DNA from: Adiantum capillus-veneris
Taxonomy: Eukaryota > Streptophyta > Polypodiopsida > Polypodiales > Pteridaceae
Assembly: GCA_014529385.2 (NCBI GenBank)
Contig: CM043942.1
Span: 64,205,184 to 64,269,183 of the forward strand
Direction: 5' to 3'
Length of the DNA stretch: 64,000 bases
The notes under the pieces were generated by a model. That model ran no database searches and was not told the origin of the DNA. It worked only from the letters and a program-made list of their open reading frames with translations. This document shows, piece by piece, positions 12,183 to 22,390 of this stretch (positions are counted from its first letter, which is position 1; every line of letters begins with the position of its first letter). A program made the translations under genes and the position numbers.

Positions 12183-12860
12183 GCTTGAGGATATGTTGTT
12201 TTCCTTATTGATAGTCATGACAACTGTGGTTGAGGAGCATACATTTGGTTGTGATTCTGATGATAGAATGGATGGCATTGGTCAGATCTGCTAGTTAACT
12301 AGCCTACAAGGCATGGACCAAGTTAATATGCAAAGCATAGGTGGACACAATCCAAGGATGGTAAAAGGATCAAGCATGCAAGTGAGCTAGATTTTGATGA
12401 TGATGATGATGACATTGACCGTTTATCCCGGTAATAGTTTGTGGTGGAAACTTTACTACATGTGTAGCATTCACTCTTCTCAATCAATCATGGTTTTGGA
12501 TTATATATATGATTCGGCAGATTTTGTGGTTCTGAGTGGATGGTATGACTTTAGCATTAGAGGTGGGTGCTCACGCACAAGGCATGCTAAATACTTGATT
12601 CTCTAGAGTTCATCATATATAACGAAGAAGAAATTAATGATCAATAATAAGAAGATGATGATGATAAGTAAATTTTTCTTTGGATATGGCTTCTAAATGA
12701 GTGTCTCGAAGATAGTGCAAACTTTGGTATGACCTCATATGGCTGTGCCTGTTTTGCTGAAAGTTCACCTTATGGTGATCAGTGTCACTTATAGTGTGGA
12801 TACAAATAGCTGAGTATCACATTTTCCATGTCATATCCAATTTGTCATGACATGAGTGCT
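12183..12860. other. Non-coding stretch with (GAT)n
   Basis: A short (GATGAT)n run occurs at about 12394-12412 and another GAAGATGATGATGATAA at 12650. No gene recognised. Confidence 0.4.
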
Positions 12861-12863
12861 CAA

Positions 12864-12872
12864 ACATGTGTG

Positions 12873-12939
<67 letters not shown>

Positions 12940-12953
12940 GAGAGAGAGAGAGA
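12864..12953. repeat. (GT)n(GA)n compound microsatellite
   Basis: A GT tract passes into a GA tract with one C interruption, in the same order and orientation as the tracts at 8.8-9.8 kb. Confidence 0.96.
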
Positions 12954-13346
12954 GGTGGGAAAGAGGAAGAAGAAGAGATATTATAACATTGTAGGAAACA
13001 TCCCAAAACGTTTTGAAGGTCTATCCGACAAATCTTGAACTTAAAAGTTGTAGAGAGAGGCATGTGACATTGGAACAATCCTAAGAGACCTTATATATTA
13101 TCTGACAAGTACTAAACTTTTTTCTTTTTAGCAAATCGCACTCATTTGGTGTGAGATGACAAATTGCATCCTTATGAGTACACAGGGTCGCTTGGTCGCA
13201 TTTGAACCCATGACTCGGGTCACGGAGGTCAAGCACTCAACCAACCAAGGTAGCTCCTTTGGAGAAGATGTGTAGAAACAAGCGCTAAACTTAAAACATG
13301 TTACAAGAGAGTTGAAAGATCTAACCAACAAGTTCTGAACTCAAGA

Positions 13347-13371
13347 TATATATATATATATATAGATATAT

Positions 13372-13402
<31 letters not shown>
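13347..13402. repeat. (TA)n/(GA)n tract
   Basis: Alternating TA sequence followed by GA-rich sequence. Flanking DNA has no gene. Confidence 0.85.
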
Positions 13403-13820
13403 AGAGATTTATACTATCTTAATCATTGGTGACCCTATGGTGTGCATGAGTTTATGCAATGGTTTGTAGGTCCACCTTAATTTCTTTATTCTGTTGTGTT
13501 AAAATGATCGAATAAATCCAAAAAGTATTGAATGTTTAAGAAAACTTGATATATATTAATGTAACATCCATTGTACTTTGATATTTTATTTATTGAAGCA
13601 TAGGTTTGTTTCATAATACTAAAAGCCATGTTCATTTTTACCGCAACAACGCGCGGGTCACATACTAGTTGATGATGGACCAGGGAATGATAATGACATG
13701 ACGAGGCTGAGGCTGGATTCACATATTGTCTACGTGAAGTGCTCACCCAATATCTTTTCACTCTTTTGAAGGAAGACCCATGAGTTGTTCTATTCTGTGG
13801 TCTCTTGGGCTGTTAATTCA

Positions 13821-14092
13821 TTGGACAAATTCTCACAATAATCCCCGCATTGTGGCTTACCTCATCATCATGAACTTTTGTGAGGGAGGCACTGCATACC
13901 TAGCTAGGTACGATTGGGGGCAAGGGACCACCGGCCCTGCGGCGGGCCCCGTGGCCAGCCCCCAATCATACATGATACCTAGCTAGGTAGGTGGCGCCTC
14001 TCGAGCAGAAGTTCATGATGTTATGCATTGTATGAAAAACATTGAAAAACACTCCGTTTTATTGCATGAGAAATTTTCTAAATCTTCTTGTG
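13821..14092 (+). mobile_element. Palindromic MITE, left copy flanking the lectin kinase
   Basis: The segment starts TTGGACAAATTCTCACA and ends AAATCTTCTTGTG. Its centre is a strong foldback: arms ATCATGAACTT...GGAGGCAC and GTGGCGCCTC...AAGTTCATGAT enclose two perfect 14-bp palindromes TACCTAGCTAGGTA and complementary GATTGGGGGC/GCCCCCAATC segments around a GC-rich loop. A copy in inverted orientation lies at 16959-17203. The family is not recognised and no transposase is present. Confidence 0.85.
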
Positions 14093-14141
14093 GTTGTCTT
14101 GCGGTCCTAAAATTTACCGCAATCCGACTATGTTTAGCCCA

Positions 14142-14142
14142 C

Positions 14143-14190
<48 letters not shown>
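14142..14190. repeat. (GA)n microsatellite upstream of the lectin kinase
   Basis: GA tract of about 48 bp roughly 440 bp upstream of the preferred kinase start codon. A short (GT)n tract follows at 14244-14265. GA tracts are common in plant 5' regions; a regulatory role here is only a possibility. Confidence 0.9.
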
Positions 14191-14194
<4 letters not shown>

Positions 14195-14632
14195 TTACTA
14201 CTCTGCTCTTAGGAGCACCGTTTCAAGAGCACAAGAAATCCTGTATGTGTGTGTGTGTGTGTGTGTTCTTAACATCACAACAAAACTTGTACACTTCTTG
14301 GAAGGAATCATATTGCTTCACACAGGCTCGCATCCAATTCATGTTGCTCGGAGGCATCACCTGCACAAGAGTTGTCGTCACCGCCTCAGTTGCGCGCCCA
14401 CCTCATTACCCATATAGAAAATCCATCGCCTTCAGCCATATGAAGTTTTGTAGCCAACACGCAGCTCATCATGGGTCTTCACCACAATGATCAAAATGAG
14501 GTTCAGGAAAAGTATACTCATTCCATTAATCAGCACTAATTACCTTGGCATCCATCGTTTAGAGCTTCTATGAGCCATCTAAATCTCTTTTTAGATATTG
14601 GACTTGCATTGTCACTGAAAAACTCCCTAAGC

Positions 14633-16646
14633 ATGAAGCTTTCTCTTCTTGCACTGCCAATTTGGTGTCTATCTCTCTCTGCTATCCTCATACAAGCATC
14701 CCTCACAGAGTCTACTAGCTTTGTCTTCAATGGATTTGATAGCAGAAATGTCAGCTTGAGTGGAATTGCTGAAGTGGATGGTCGGCTTGTTCGGCTTACA
14801 AACACTTCGGCCGAGCAATTAGGTCGAGCATTCTACCCAGATCCCATACACATAAAGGATGCATCGACCAATGTGGTTTCCTCTTTCAGCTCAACCTTTG
14901 TTTTCTGTATAACCCCTGTGCCGGGCACTATGGGGGGCCATGGCATGGCCTTTCTAATGTCTCCCACACTGGACTCGTGGGGAATTTCCTCAAGCCGATA
15001 CCTAGGCATGTTGAATGCCTCTCAAAACGGAAACACTTCCAATCATGTCTTTGCCATCGAATTTGACACAGTGAAAGACCCTGAATTTGAAGAGATCAAT
15101 GGCAACCATGTGGGTATCAATCTAAACAGCATGATTTCATTCAATTCTTCGGAGGCAGGATATTGGTCCCCATCTGCAAATGCATCCAAAACAGTGATTA
15201 TTCTAACAAGTGGTGAGCCTATCCAAGCATGGGTAGACTATGATGGGCAGAGACAGCAGCTGAATGTAAGCATCGCTCCAACCGAGCATCCTCAGCCATT
15301 TATTCCACTCCTTTCTGTGATCGTTGACCTCTCTAATGTGTTGAAAGAATATACCTACGTTGGGTTTTCAGGTTCAACCGGGAACATTGTGGGCACACAC
15401 AGAGTACTTTCATGGAGCTTTAACAGTAATGGAGTAGCTAAGAGCTTGGATTTGTCCAAATTACCATCTGTTTTTCCAAAGACATCCTTTCTTGCAACTA
15501 CTCGATTCAAGGTACTTGTTAGCTTTGCAGTATTAGTGCCAATACTTACCCTTGGCTCTCTACTTGGGCTGCTTTTGTATAAGAGGAGCCAAAGAGAGAT
15601 AGTAGAAAGCTGGGAGCTTGAGTTTGGCCTCCATAGATATAGCTACAAGGAGTTGGTGCTTGCTACAAGAAATTTCCATGAAAAGGAGCTTCTGGGAGTC
15701 GGAGGTTTTGGCCGTGTTTACAGAGGTGTGCTGCACAAGTCCAGCCTTGAAGTGGCTGTGAAGCGGCTGTCAAGAGACTCCAATCAAGGAGAGAGGGAAT
15801 TTATTGCTGAGATGGCAAGCACGGGGCGTCTTCGGCACCAGAATCTCGTGCAACTTTTAGGGTGGAGTCGCCGTAAAGGTGAGTTTCTGTTGATGTATGA
15901 CTTCATGCCTAATGGAAGCTTGGACAAGCTGCTTTTTGGCAAGTCTACCATAGTGTTGAGATGGGAGCAGAGAAAGAAAATTGTGGAGGGGATTGCATCA
16001 GGAATGCTATACTTGCATGAGGGATGGGAGCAGCAGATTCTTCATAGAGACATTAAGGCAAGCAATGTCTTGCTAGATGCTGATATGAACGCGAAATTGA
16101 GTGATTTTGGGCTTTGCAAGGCTATATGAACATGGGCAAAACCCACATACAACGAGGGTTGTGGGCACTTTAGGATATCTAGCACCAGAGTTTGCTAGGA
16201 CAGGCAAGGCAACAACGAGCACGGATGTCTATAGCTTTGGTACTCTGCTTCTTGAAGTGGTGACAGGGCGTCGACCAATCGAGCATAGGGGTGGCAATCA
16301 GCAGGATTTCTTGCTTGTGGAAGGTGTTTGGGACCTGTGCACAAATGGGAGGCTTCTTGAAGCTGTGGACAAAAAGCTTCAGGGGTTGTTTAATGTTGAG
16401 GAAGTGCAGACAGTGCTCATATTGGGGCTTTTATGTTCTCATCCAGACCCTTCGTACAGGCCTGCAATGCGGAAAGTGGTTCAAATACTTAACAATGAGG
16501 CACCTCTCCCTCCCTTGCCGCCATTCCATGTCAATGCATCATCTCAAAGTCCGCTTGGAGATGATGGATTGTTTACATCCTACGCGTCTTCCTCACTCAA
16601 GTCATGGAGCACCTATAATGCAAGCACCCACCTAAGTGCTCGATAG
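14633..16646 (+). CDS. L-type lectin receptor kinase, one-base frameshift in the kinase domain
   Basis: The intron-less gene encodes a membrane receptor kinase of about 670 residues, the usual L-LecRK length. An upstream ATG at 14570 is in frame, but the ATG at 14633 starts directly at a signal peptide (MKLSLLALPIWCLSLSAIL) and is preferred. Residues about 28-280 are a legume-lectin domain with FAIEFDT and NGNHVGINLNS metal-site segments; GGHGMAF has His where soluble lectins carry the sugar-binding Asp, as is usual in LecRKs. Residues about 290-315 span the membrane. The kinase has a glycine loop GVGGFGRVYRG (about 353), the lysine of VAVKRL, an HRD motif (about 470; RD kinase) and DFG (about 490). 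An extra T in the TTT at 16113-16115 shifts the frame just after DFG and would stop the protein at 16129; the other frame continues with LYEHGQNP, APEF and subdomains IX-XI to 16646. Either a recent pseudogene or a sequence error. Confidence 0.93.
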
Positions 16647-16958
16647 GATCTATGCCTGACCTGTAGGTGAGGCATCATCGGCTTTGGTGACGCTTCAAAG
16701 TTTGACAGGTTGCCGAACTGCGATGGCACCAACAAGCTCCTTGAGATGATCATGGCTTGGCATTTCGTAACCATTCGAGGGTTGCAATTGAAGAGCTCTC
16801 TGCAAATACCTCAAATTTGGGTAAGTCTTTGTAGTGTGTGCAGTCTTTTATTGGTGGCAGTAAGTAGCTGTGCAAGTTTTTCAAATAGGCAAACAATTCC
16901 CAGCTTTCTGCAGAAGCAAATGTGTAAATCTATTGAAGCGCTTTGGTGCCTATAATTC

Positions 16959-17203
16959 ACAAGAAGATTTATGATTTTTTTTCATGTAAGAAAACGGAGT
17001 CTTTTTCATTGTTTTTCATACACTGCATAAGATCATGAGTTTCTAGTTGAGAGGCACCACATACCTAGCTAGGTACAATTGGGGACAGGGGACCACCTGG
17101 CCGACGGTCCCTACCCCCAATCGTACCTAGCTAGGTATGGGGTGCCTCCCTCGCAGAAGCTCATGATGTTGAGGTACGTCACAATGTGAGAATTTGTCCA
17201 AAA
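16959..17203 (-). mobile_element. Palindromic MITE, right copy flanking the lectin kinase
   Basis: Reverse-oriented copy of the element at 13821-14092. It has the same CACAAGAAGATTT inner end, two TACCTAGCTAGGTA palindromes, AATTGGGG/CCCCAATCGTA arms and AATTTGTCCAAAA outer end. It lies about 310 bp after the kinase stop codon, so the gene sits between inverted copies. Confidence 0.85.
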
Positions 17204-17858
17204 CTTCAGTGCTACATATGCCTCTCTCATAGTACAAAATGGCCACTATACATCCAAATTTAGCTGAATCCTCAGAGGGCCATGCTCTCTTGGGCATCAA
17301 CATAGCCCACGTGGCCTAAATTTTCACGTTGCCATGACCAGAGGTTGCTCAACAACAGGCTGAAAAATGTTGTGACAGATCTTACATTAGAGATTTTTTT
17401 GGCAGCTGCCACACTACAATTTCTGTCAACGTGTATCGTCACAAGCTTTGTGGAAGGACGTGGCTTTTAGTTAGCTATTGGGGTAATATGTAAAATGGCT
17501 CTTGTCACCATAGTTGTAATTTACATGGCATGTGTTTGTGCAGATGCAAAGGAGTTGTTTCATGTTTAACATGATGATCAAGCTAAGCATATTAGTATTT
17601 GCGTCCAAAACAATTTGGTTGTGTGATTGTATTTAATATTTGATGGGGTTCAAAAGGGGGGCTATGTTTATGTGAAAACTTTATAAACAGATTATTGGAG
17701 ATGTTTATGAATTAAAAAGCATCGTTTGGTGAAAATTAAGGACACGCTAAAAGAGGGTTTTTTTAACCTTTTGTAAGTTACATATAATATTTCCTAGTAG
17801 TTCTTGCATTATATATCTCAATCCTTTCCCAAGCCAAACGATTATGACTGATACCCGC
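17204..17858. other. Non-coding stretch
   Basis: No gene, RNA or repeat recognised. Confidence 0.4.
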
Positions 17859-18105
17859 AGAGTCCACTATGTAAAAATTCCAAATCCCTTAACTACTTGC
17901 ATATTTTCATGTATTATATGTACCCTTTACGTATGTATTTTTGTAAAACAAACTAGCCCTTATGTATGGATATTTTCACTTTCTCGATCAAAAACCCCTT
18001 TATGTAAGTACATTTTTCTGTAAATGTACCTAATTACAAATCCCTTAATTTGTTCGCACGTGCTATCTTACATATTTCCTAGTGGACACCTTGGGGATAG
18101 ATGCA
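17859..18105 (+). mobile_element. MITE-like element, dispersed family A
   Basis: The segment from AGAGTCCACTATG to TTTCCTAGTGGACACCTTGG matches the reverse complement of 37664-37949 over its whole length. Shared landmarks include TATATGTACCC, TTTTTGTAAAA, CCCTTATGTATG, TGTAAATGTACCTAAT and GCACGTGCTA. AGTCCACT/AGTGGACAC form short terminal inverted repeats. Non-coding. Confidence 0.75.
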
Positions 18106-18291
18106 CGTCATGCACAACTTAAATTTTGAAAATTGGGTCTAGATATTTAGAGACAAAGTTATTAGATGGATGATGTACACAAGAGGAAATGAGAGCCAAA
18201 CTAGGCATTACAACGTATTCTAGAAAGAATCTACATGCATTGTGAGTCGTAGAGAAACTTTGCAAAAGGATATAGGGTGACAAGCTATTGA

Positions 18292-18460
18292 CACTATGAG
18301 AGATCGTGGTGTTTACCACGGGCCATTACCGCAAAACAAGAGAGAGGAATTCAAAATGAGGAGAGAGAATCCTTTTGATGCTGAAGCGGCACTTTACCGC
18401 AAATATTACCGCGTAAATTTTCGCGATTATTGCTGCTCACATTACCGCTAAGACAAGCTG
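18292..18460. repeat. CACTA left subterminal repeat region
   Basis: At least five copies of (T)TACCGC-type motifs occur in both orientations, including CCATTACCGC, TTTACCGC, ATTACCGCG and CACATTACCGC. In En/Spm the TnpA protein binds short motifs repeated in the subterminal regions; a similar role is inferred. Confidence 0.7.
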
Positions 18461-18688
18461 GACCCCCTTCCCCCTCCCTCTCCCGCGGGTTTCCATTTAA
18501 TTCCAATACAACTCCTACACTCTCCAGAATGCTTGCTCACTTCACTTAATCTCTCTTTCACTCTAAAAATTCTATACATAAATCATTGAACTCACAACAA
18601 AACCATTACAAATACTATTCATAAGCACATAACGAAACATTTGCAAATTAATCATATACTACACCAAGTGAAAGAATGGAGAGTTTTA

Positions 18689-20030
18689 TTAATTCTCATC
18701 TTGTATAAGATCTCTACAAGCACTAGGATCCATATTTAGACCCATAGTATTCAAATCAATAAACAAATTTAGAGATTCTTCCTCCTCTCCATCATCTCCT
18801 GTAGAATCATCATCGCTTTCTCCCTCTTCCTCCTGCTCAAGATGACTATTTGCAAGGCTTGGCTGACCTTCTTCAACTTCTACTACATCTTCCTCTGCAT
18901 CTTGTGGTGATGGTATGATGGGATCAATTACTGGCTCAATGTCCATCTCTGCAAAGATAGATCTACCCCATGGCGTGACTGGAATGACATACCAAAGTCT
19001 TCTTTGATATATACATGGCACATAAAAGGCCTGTACGTCACACACTAAGAATAAGCTGATATACATAACTTAAATTTTTAATTTAAGTTAATTGCACATA
19101 GCCTAAATTACCTGCTCGCAACTACTAGGATACACCAAGTTGTCAGTTTTTCCCAGATGGAATTGGGTGGAATCCACCATAATGAGCCCATTTTCATGTC
19201 TTTTGACCTCACCCGCAAACCATCGACACTCAAAAGAGAAATTTGTGAAAAGATCTGAAATCCACTTTGATTATTCTCTCTATAGTACCACAATATCGGA
19301 CCTCATCTATTGTTGTGTCAAAGTTTCCCATCACGCCACAATCATTAGTGGTCCGACGCTCATCTATCTTGCGGGTGCGAAAATATCGGCCTTCGGACCA
19401 AATGGAGTTGAAAATGAGACCCTACAATCACAATGCATAAGAGGTTACATCGCATTTCATTAAGTGATTTGCATACATGCATACATAACATATACACACT
19501 CACCTTGCGCAAGCATCCTCGCGCATACTCCCATTCTTTAGGGCTTATTTGTTCTCCTTGTGCTTTGGCATTGGTCATGGCATTATGGATCCACTCTACT
19601 TGAATCAAGTCAGGATATTTTGCAAGATCTTTAGGAAAAGGAGGTGCACGTCTACCTCCATGGGACCTCTTCCATGCATCTCTATCCCTTTCTCTAGCTG
19701 CGCGGGCTTCCAAGTACATATTGACCCATTTGGTCATGATAGTGGCATTGAGTAAAGAGTAGTTGTTGACTATGGCATGAAACTCTCTATCCATGACCAA
19801 GAGTGAGCCTTTTCCACTGGGAATGGTTGAGTGCTTCCTAGGATCCTCTTCTTCACTCCACAGACGAGGCAATGATGGATCCACTGTGATGAGATACTAT
19901 AAGACATACACAAATGCCTCTTGCACCACCCAACCTTCTGCCATGCTCGCCTGAAAACATTAAAACCACATATTTTTATTAGTAACTCCATAGCGTATAA
20001 ATGCTATCTATATTGTATTTATTTTGCATA
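18689..20030 (-). CDS. C-terminal exons of the CACTA transposase (DUF4216 region)
   Basis: The reading runs leftward and includes a segment with TKWVNMYLEARAARERDRDA and PDLIQVEWIHNA (19360-19884), a DUF4216-type segment near 19240-19110 (CRWFAGEVKRHENGLIMVDS then VYPSSCEQV), and a C-terminus at 19066-18689 with RRLWYVIPVTPWGR followed by an acidic tail rich in Glu and Asp. The pieces lie in different frames, separated by AT-rich gaps consistent with introns. This tail occurs once and is not part of the internal duplication, so only the distal transposase unit is directly linked to a C-terminus. Confidence 0.7.
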
Positions 20031-22390
20031 CCTCCGATTATGACCTCAATCTAACAAAATCCTTTAAAGTCTTCAAGAATCTCTCCAAGAAGAACATCCA
20101 TCTAGAGTGAACCACCCCACAAATGGCAATCTCCTCAACAAGGTGAAGCAATAGGTGTATTTGGCTAACAAGGATTGTACGTGGGAATGCATCCTCAATA
20201 GCACACACTGCCTCTACTGCTAGCTGATGGGCTACTTGTATGGCTTCTACTTCTATCTCCTTGGAGCACATATATAGTACTTGAAAAAACCCCATTACCT
20301 CACAATCTCACCCACTTTGAATATTGCAGCCTTCACCTTAGTGTCCCCATAACCACTAATAGTTATGGGAAGTACAAACTACAAGCAATAAAACATCTTA
20401 GTGAATGTCAACCTATATACAAGGACACATAGACACCACAAACTGTTCTACTCTTACCTGAAGGATTTTATGCCAATCATGGGATTTCAATCCATACAAT
20501 TGAGTGAAGCCACCCTTTTTGGTTTTTGTGAAAGCACCTTTGAGTAACCGCATATATCCTGTTGGAGTTCTGATGGATGCAATAACTTGCTTTTTCCGCT
20601 CTTGGTCTGCCTTTGACATTATCCACGGTGCTTTTTGGAGAATCATCTTTCCCCACTCCCCCATGCGGGGCGTGGCTGAAGGGGGGAGACGTCTAATGGC
20701 TCTTAAATCTTCCCTAGCACCCAATGAATCCTTCTTGCCAATTATGTGATCCCATATAGCATGCCCAACATTTTTAAATACATGCATAGGGTCCAATAAG
20801 TGTTGAATTTTCAACGAAGCCCAAAAGGGGAGCGACAGGAAGATTGAGTACCTCGACATACCCTTTGGCAACCCATTGGGAGGCGGTGAGGTACCACGAT
20901 GCTCCTCCCAATGCTTCGCCCAATCAACCATGTTCCAATGGAATGGCTGCACTCCATTGATAGGGGGAGCATATCTACGATGTGAAGGAGGTAGGAAGCG
21001 ATGGTTGTTGGGATTGATCACCTTCCCAAAAAGAGGAGGTCTCTCTGTCACAAGGGAAGGGCCACAAGTGGGACACGCACTATGTCCAGATGTTGCCAAT
21101 CCTGCCAAGAGGTAAACAAACGTTACACATGAGATGATAAACCTAAAGCAAAGAGTATAATTAACATGTGCATACTTACGAGATACCTCTCCAAATCCTG
21201 GGTAATCATGCATGGTCCACATGAGGATGCACTTGATGACGGCTTTGCGGTCTCATGGTGACCATGAAATGTCAATGACATCTATGCCTCTCCATAGTTC
21301 TTGAAGATCATCAATAAGAGGCTGCAGATATACATCCATGTTTTTTACCTTGTGCTTTCCTGGAATGAGAAGTGATAGTAAAATGTTTCCCTTTTTTGTT
21401 GCCTCCCAAGGCGGAATATTGTAGTTTACAACAACCACCGGCCAAGTGCTCCATGAAGTAGAGCGGTGCCCAAATGGATTCACTCCATCACTAGCTAACC
21501 CAATCCTCAAGTGATGAGGCTCATCCCTGAACTCTGGCCATGTGTTGTCTATGTGCTTCCACGCTGGTGAGTCAGCTGGCACTCTCATAATACCATCTGT
21601 GGAGCGATTTTTTGCATGCCAACTCAGAAGCTCGCTCGTACCCTTCGATCTAAACATGTGTTGGATGCGAGGGATGAGTGGAAAATGCCTCAAAAATTTA
21701 CGTGGAATTCTGTTGCTCTGCATTCCTTCTTTGAACCTAGGCTCCCCGCACGATGGACATGTGTCACAATCGGCACGCTCATTACGAAAGAGCACACAAT
21801 CGTTCACGCAAGCATGAATGCGATCATAATCCATCCCTAATTCAGTCACCACTTCGCGGGCTTTTCGTCTGTTCTCTGGCATGTAATTGCCAGCTGGCAA
21901 CATCTTTCCTAGCAATCTATCACAAGAAGAAAGTACATTAGAAGCTAATTTATGTACTCCACAAGCATCCTTCACAATCTGTATACATACCTCAAAAGTG
22001 CGTCGACACTAGCATTGCTCCATCCAAACATCGCTGAAGATTAAGGACTTCGAGATATACCCTAAAATGGAGTAAGAGCATCTATCATATAGTGCGGTGT
22101 GTGCCGAATCGAGTAGCTCACTCCTCGTTCGCTCGGAAGCTTCTTTGCATGCACACTCTGGTTCATGCTCCTCCTCTTGTGCAAAGAGATCCTCAACCAT
22201 TCTATGCAAATGGTCGTCTTCTGCATCCACGTAAGGAGATGGGATGTGGTGACTCGGATAAGAGGGAGCAGCAGTACTTGGCTGATTTGATGTGCTTCCT
22301 CTCTCTCTAATGGATTCTTGGCGCATGCGCTCGTCCACCCTCCTTTCCCCTCCTCCACCAACCACACGCCAATGAGGGGTGACGTCAATA
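20031..22390 (-). pseudogene. CACTA transposase, duplicated unit 1 (Transposase_21, DUF4218)
   Basis: This 2.36 kb unit repeats the sequence of 22391-24750. On the minus strand it encodes the end of the N-terminal region (22365-22009), the Transposase_21 domain (21975-21253: IHACVNDC, CDTCPSCGEPRF, LRHFPLIPRIQHMF, PADSPAWKHID, LRIGLASDGVNPFG, STWPVVVVNYNIPPWE), its second half (21111-20460: HSACPTCGPSL, LLDPMHVFKNVGHAIWDHII, LKSHDWHKILQ) and a DUF4218 segment (20295-20038: IHLLLHLVEEIAICGVVHSR, ERFLKTLKDFVR). Splice signals (GTAAGT near 21170, CAG|GTAAGA near 20458) are visible. It lacks the true N-terminal zinc-finger region but joins the unique C-terminus. Confidence 0.85.
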
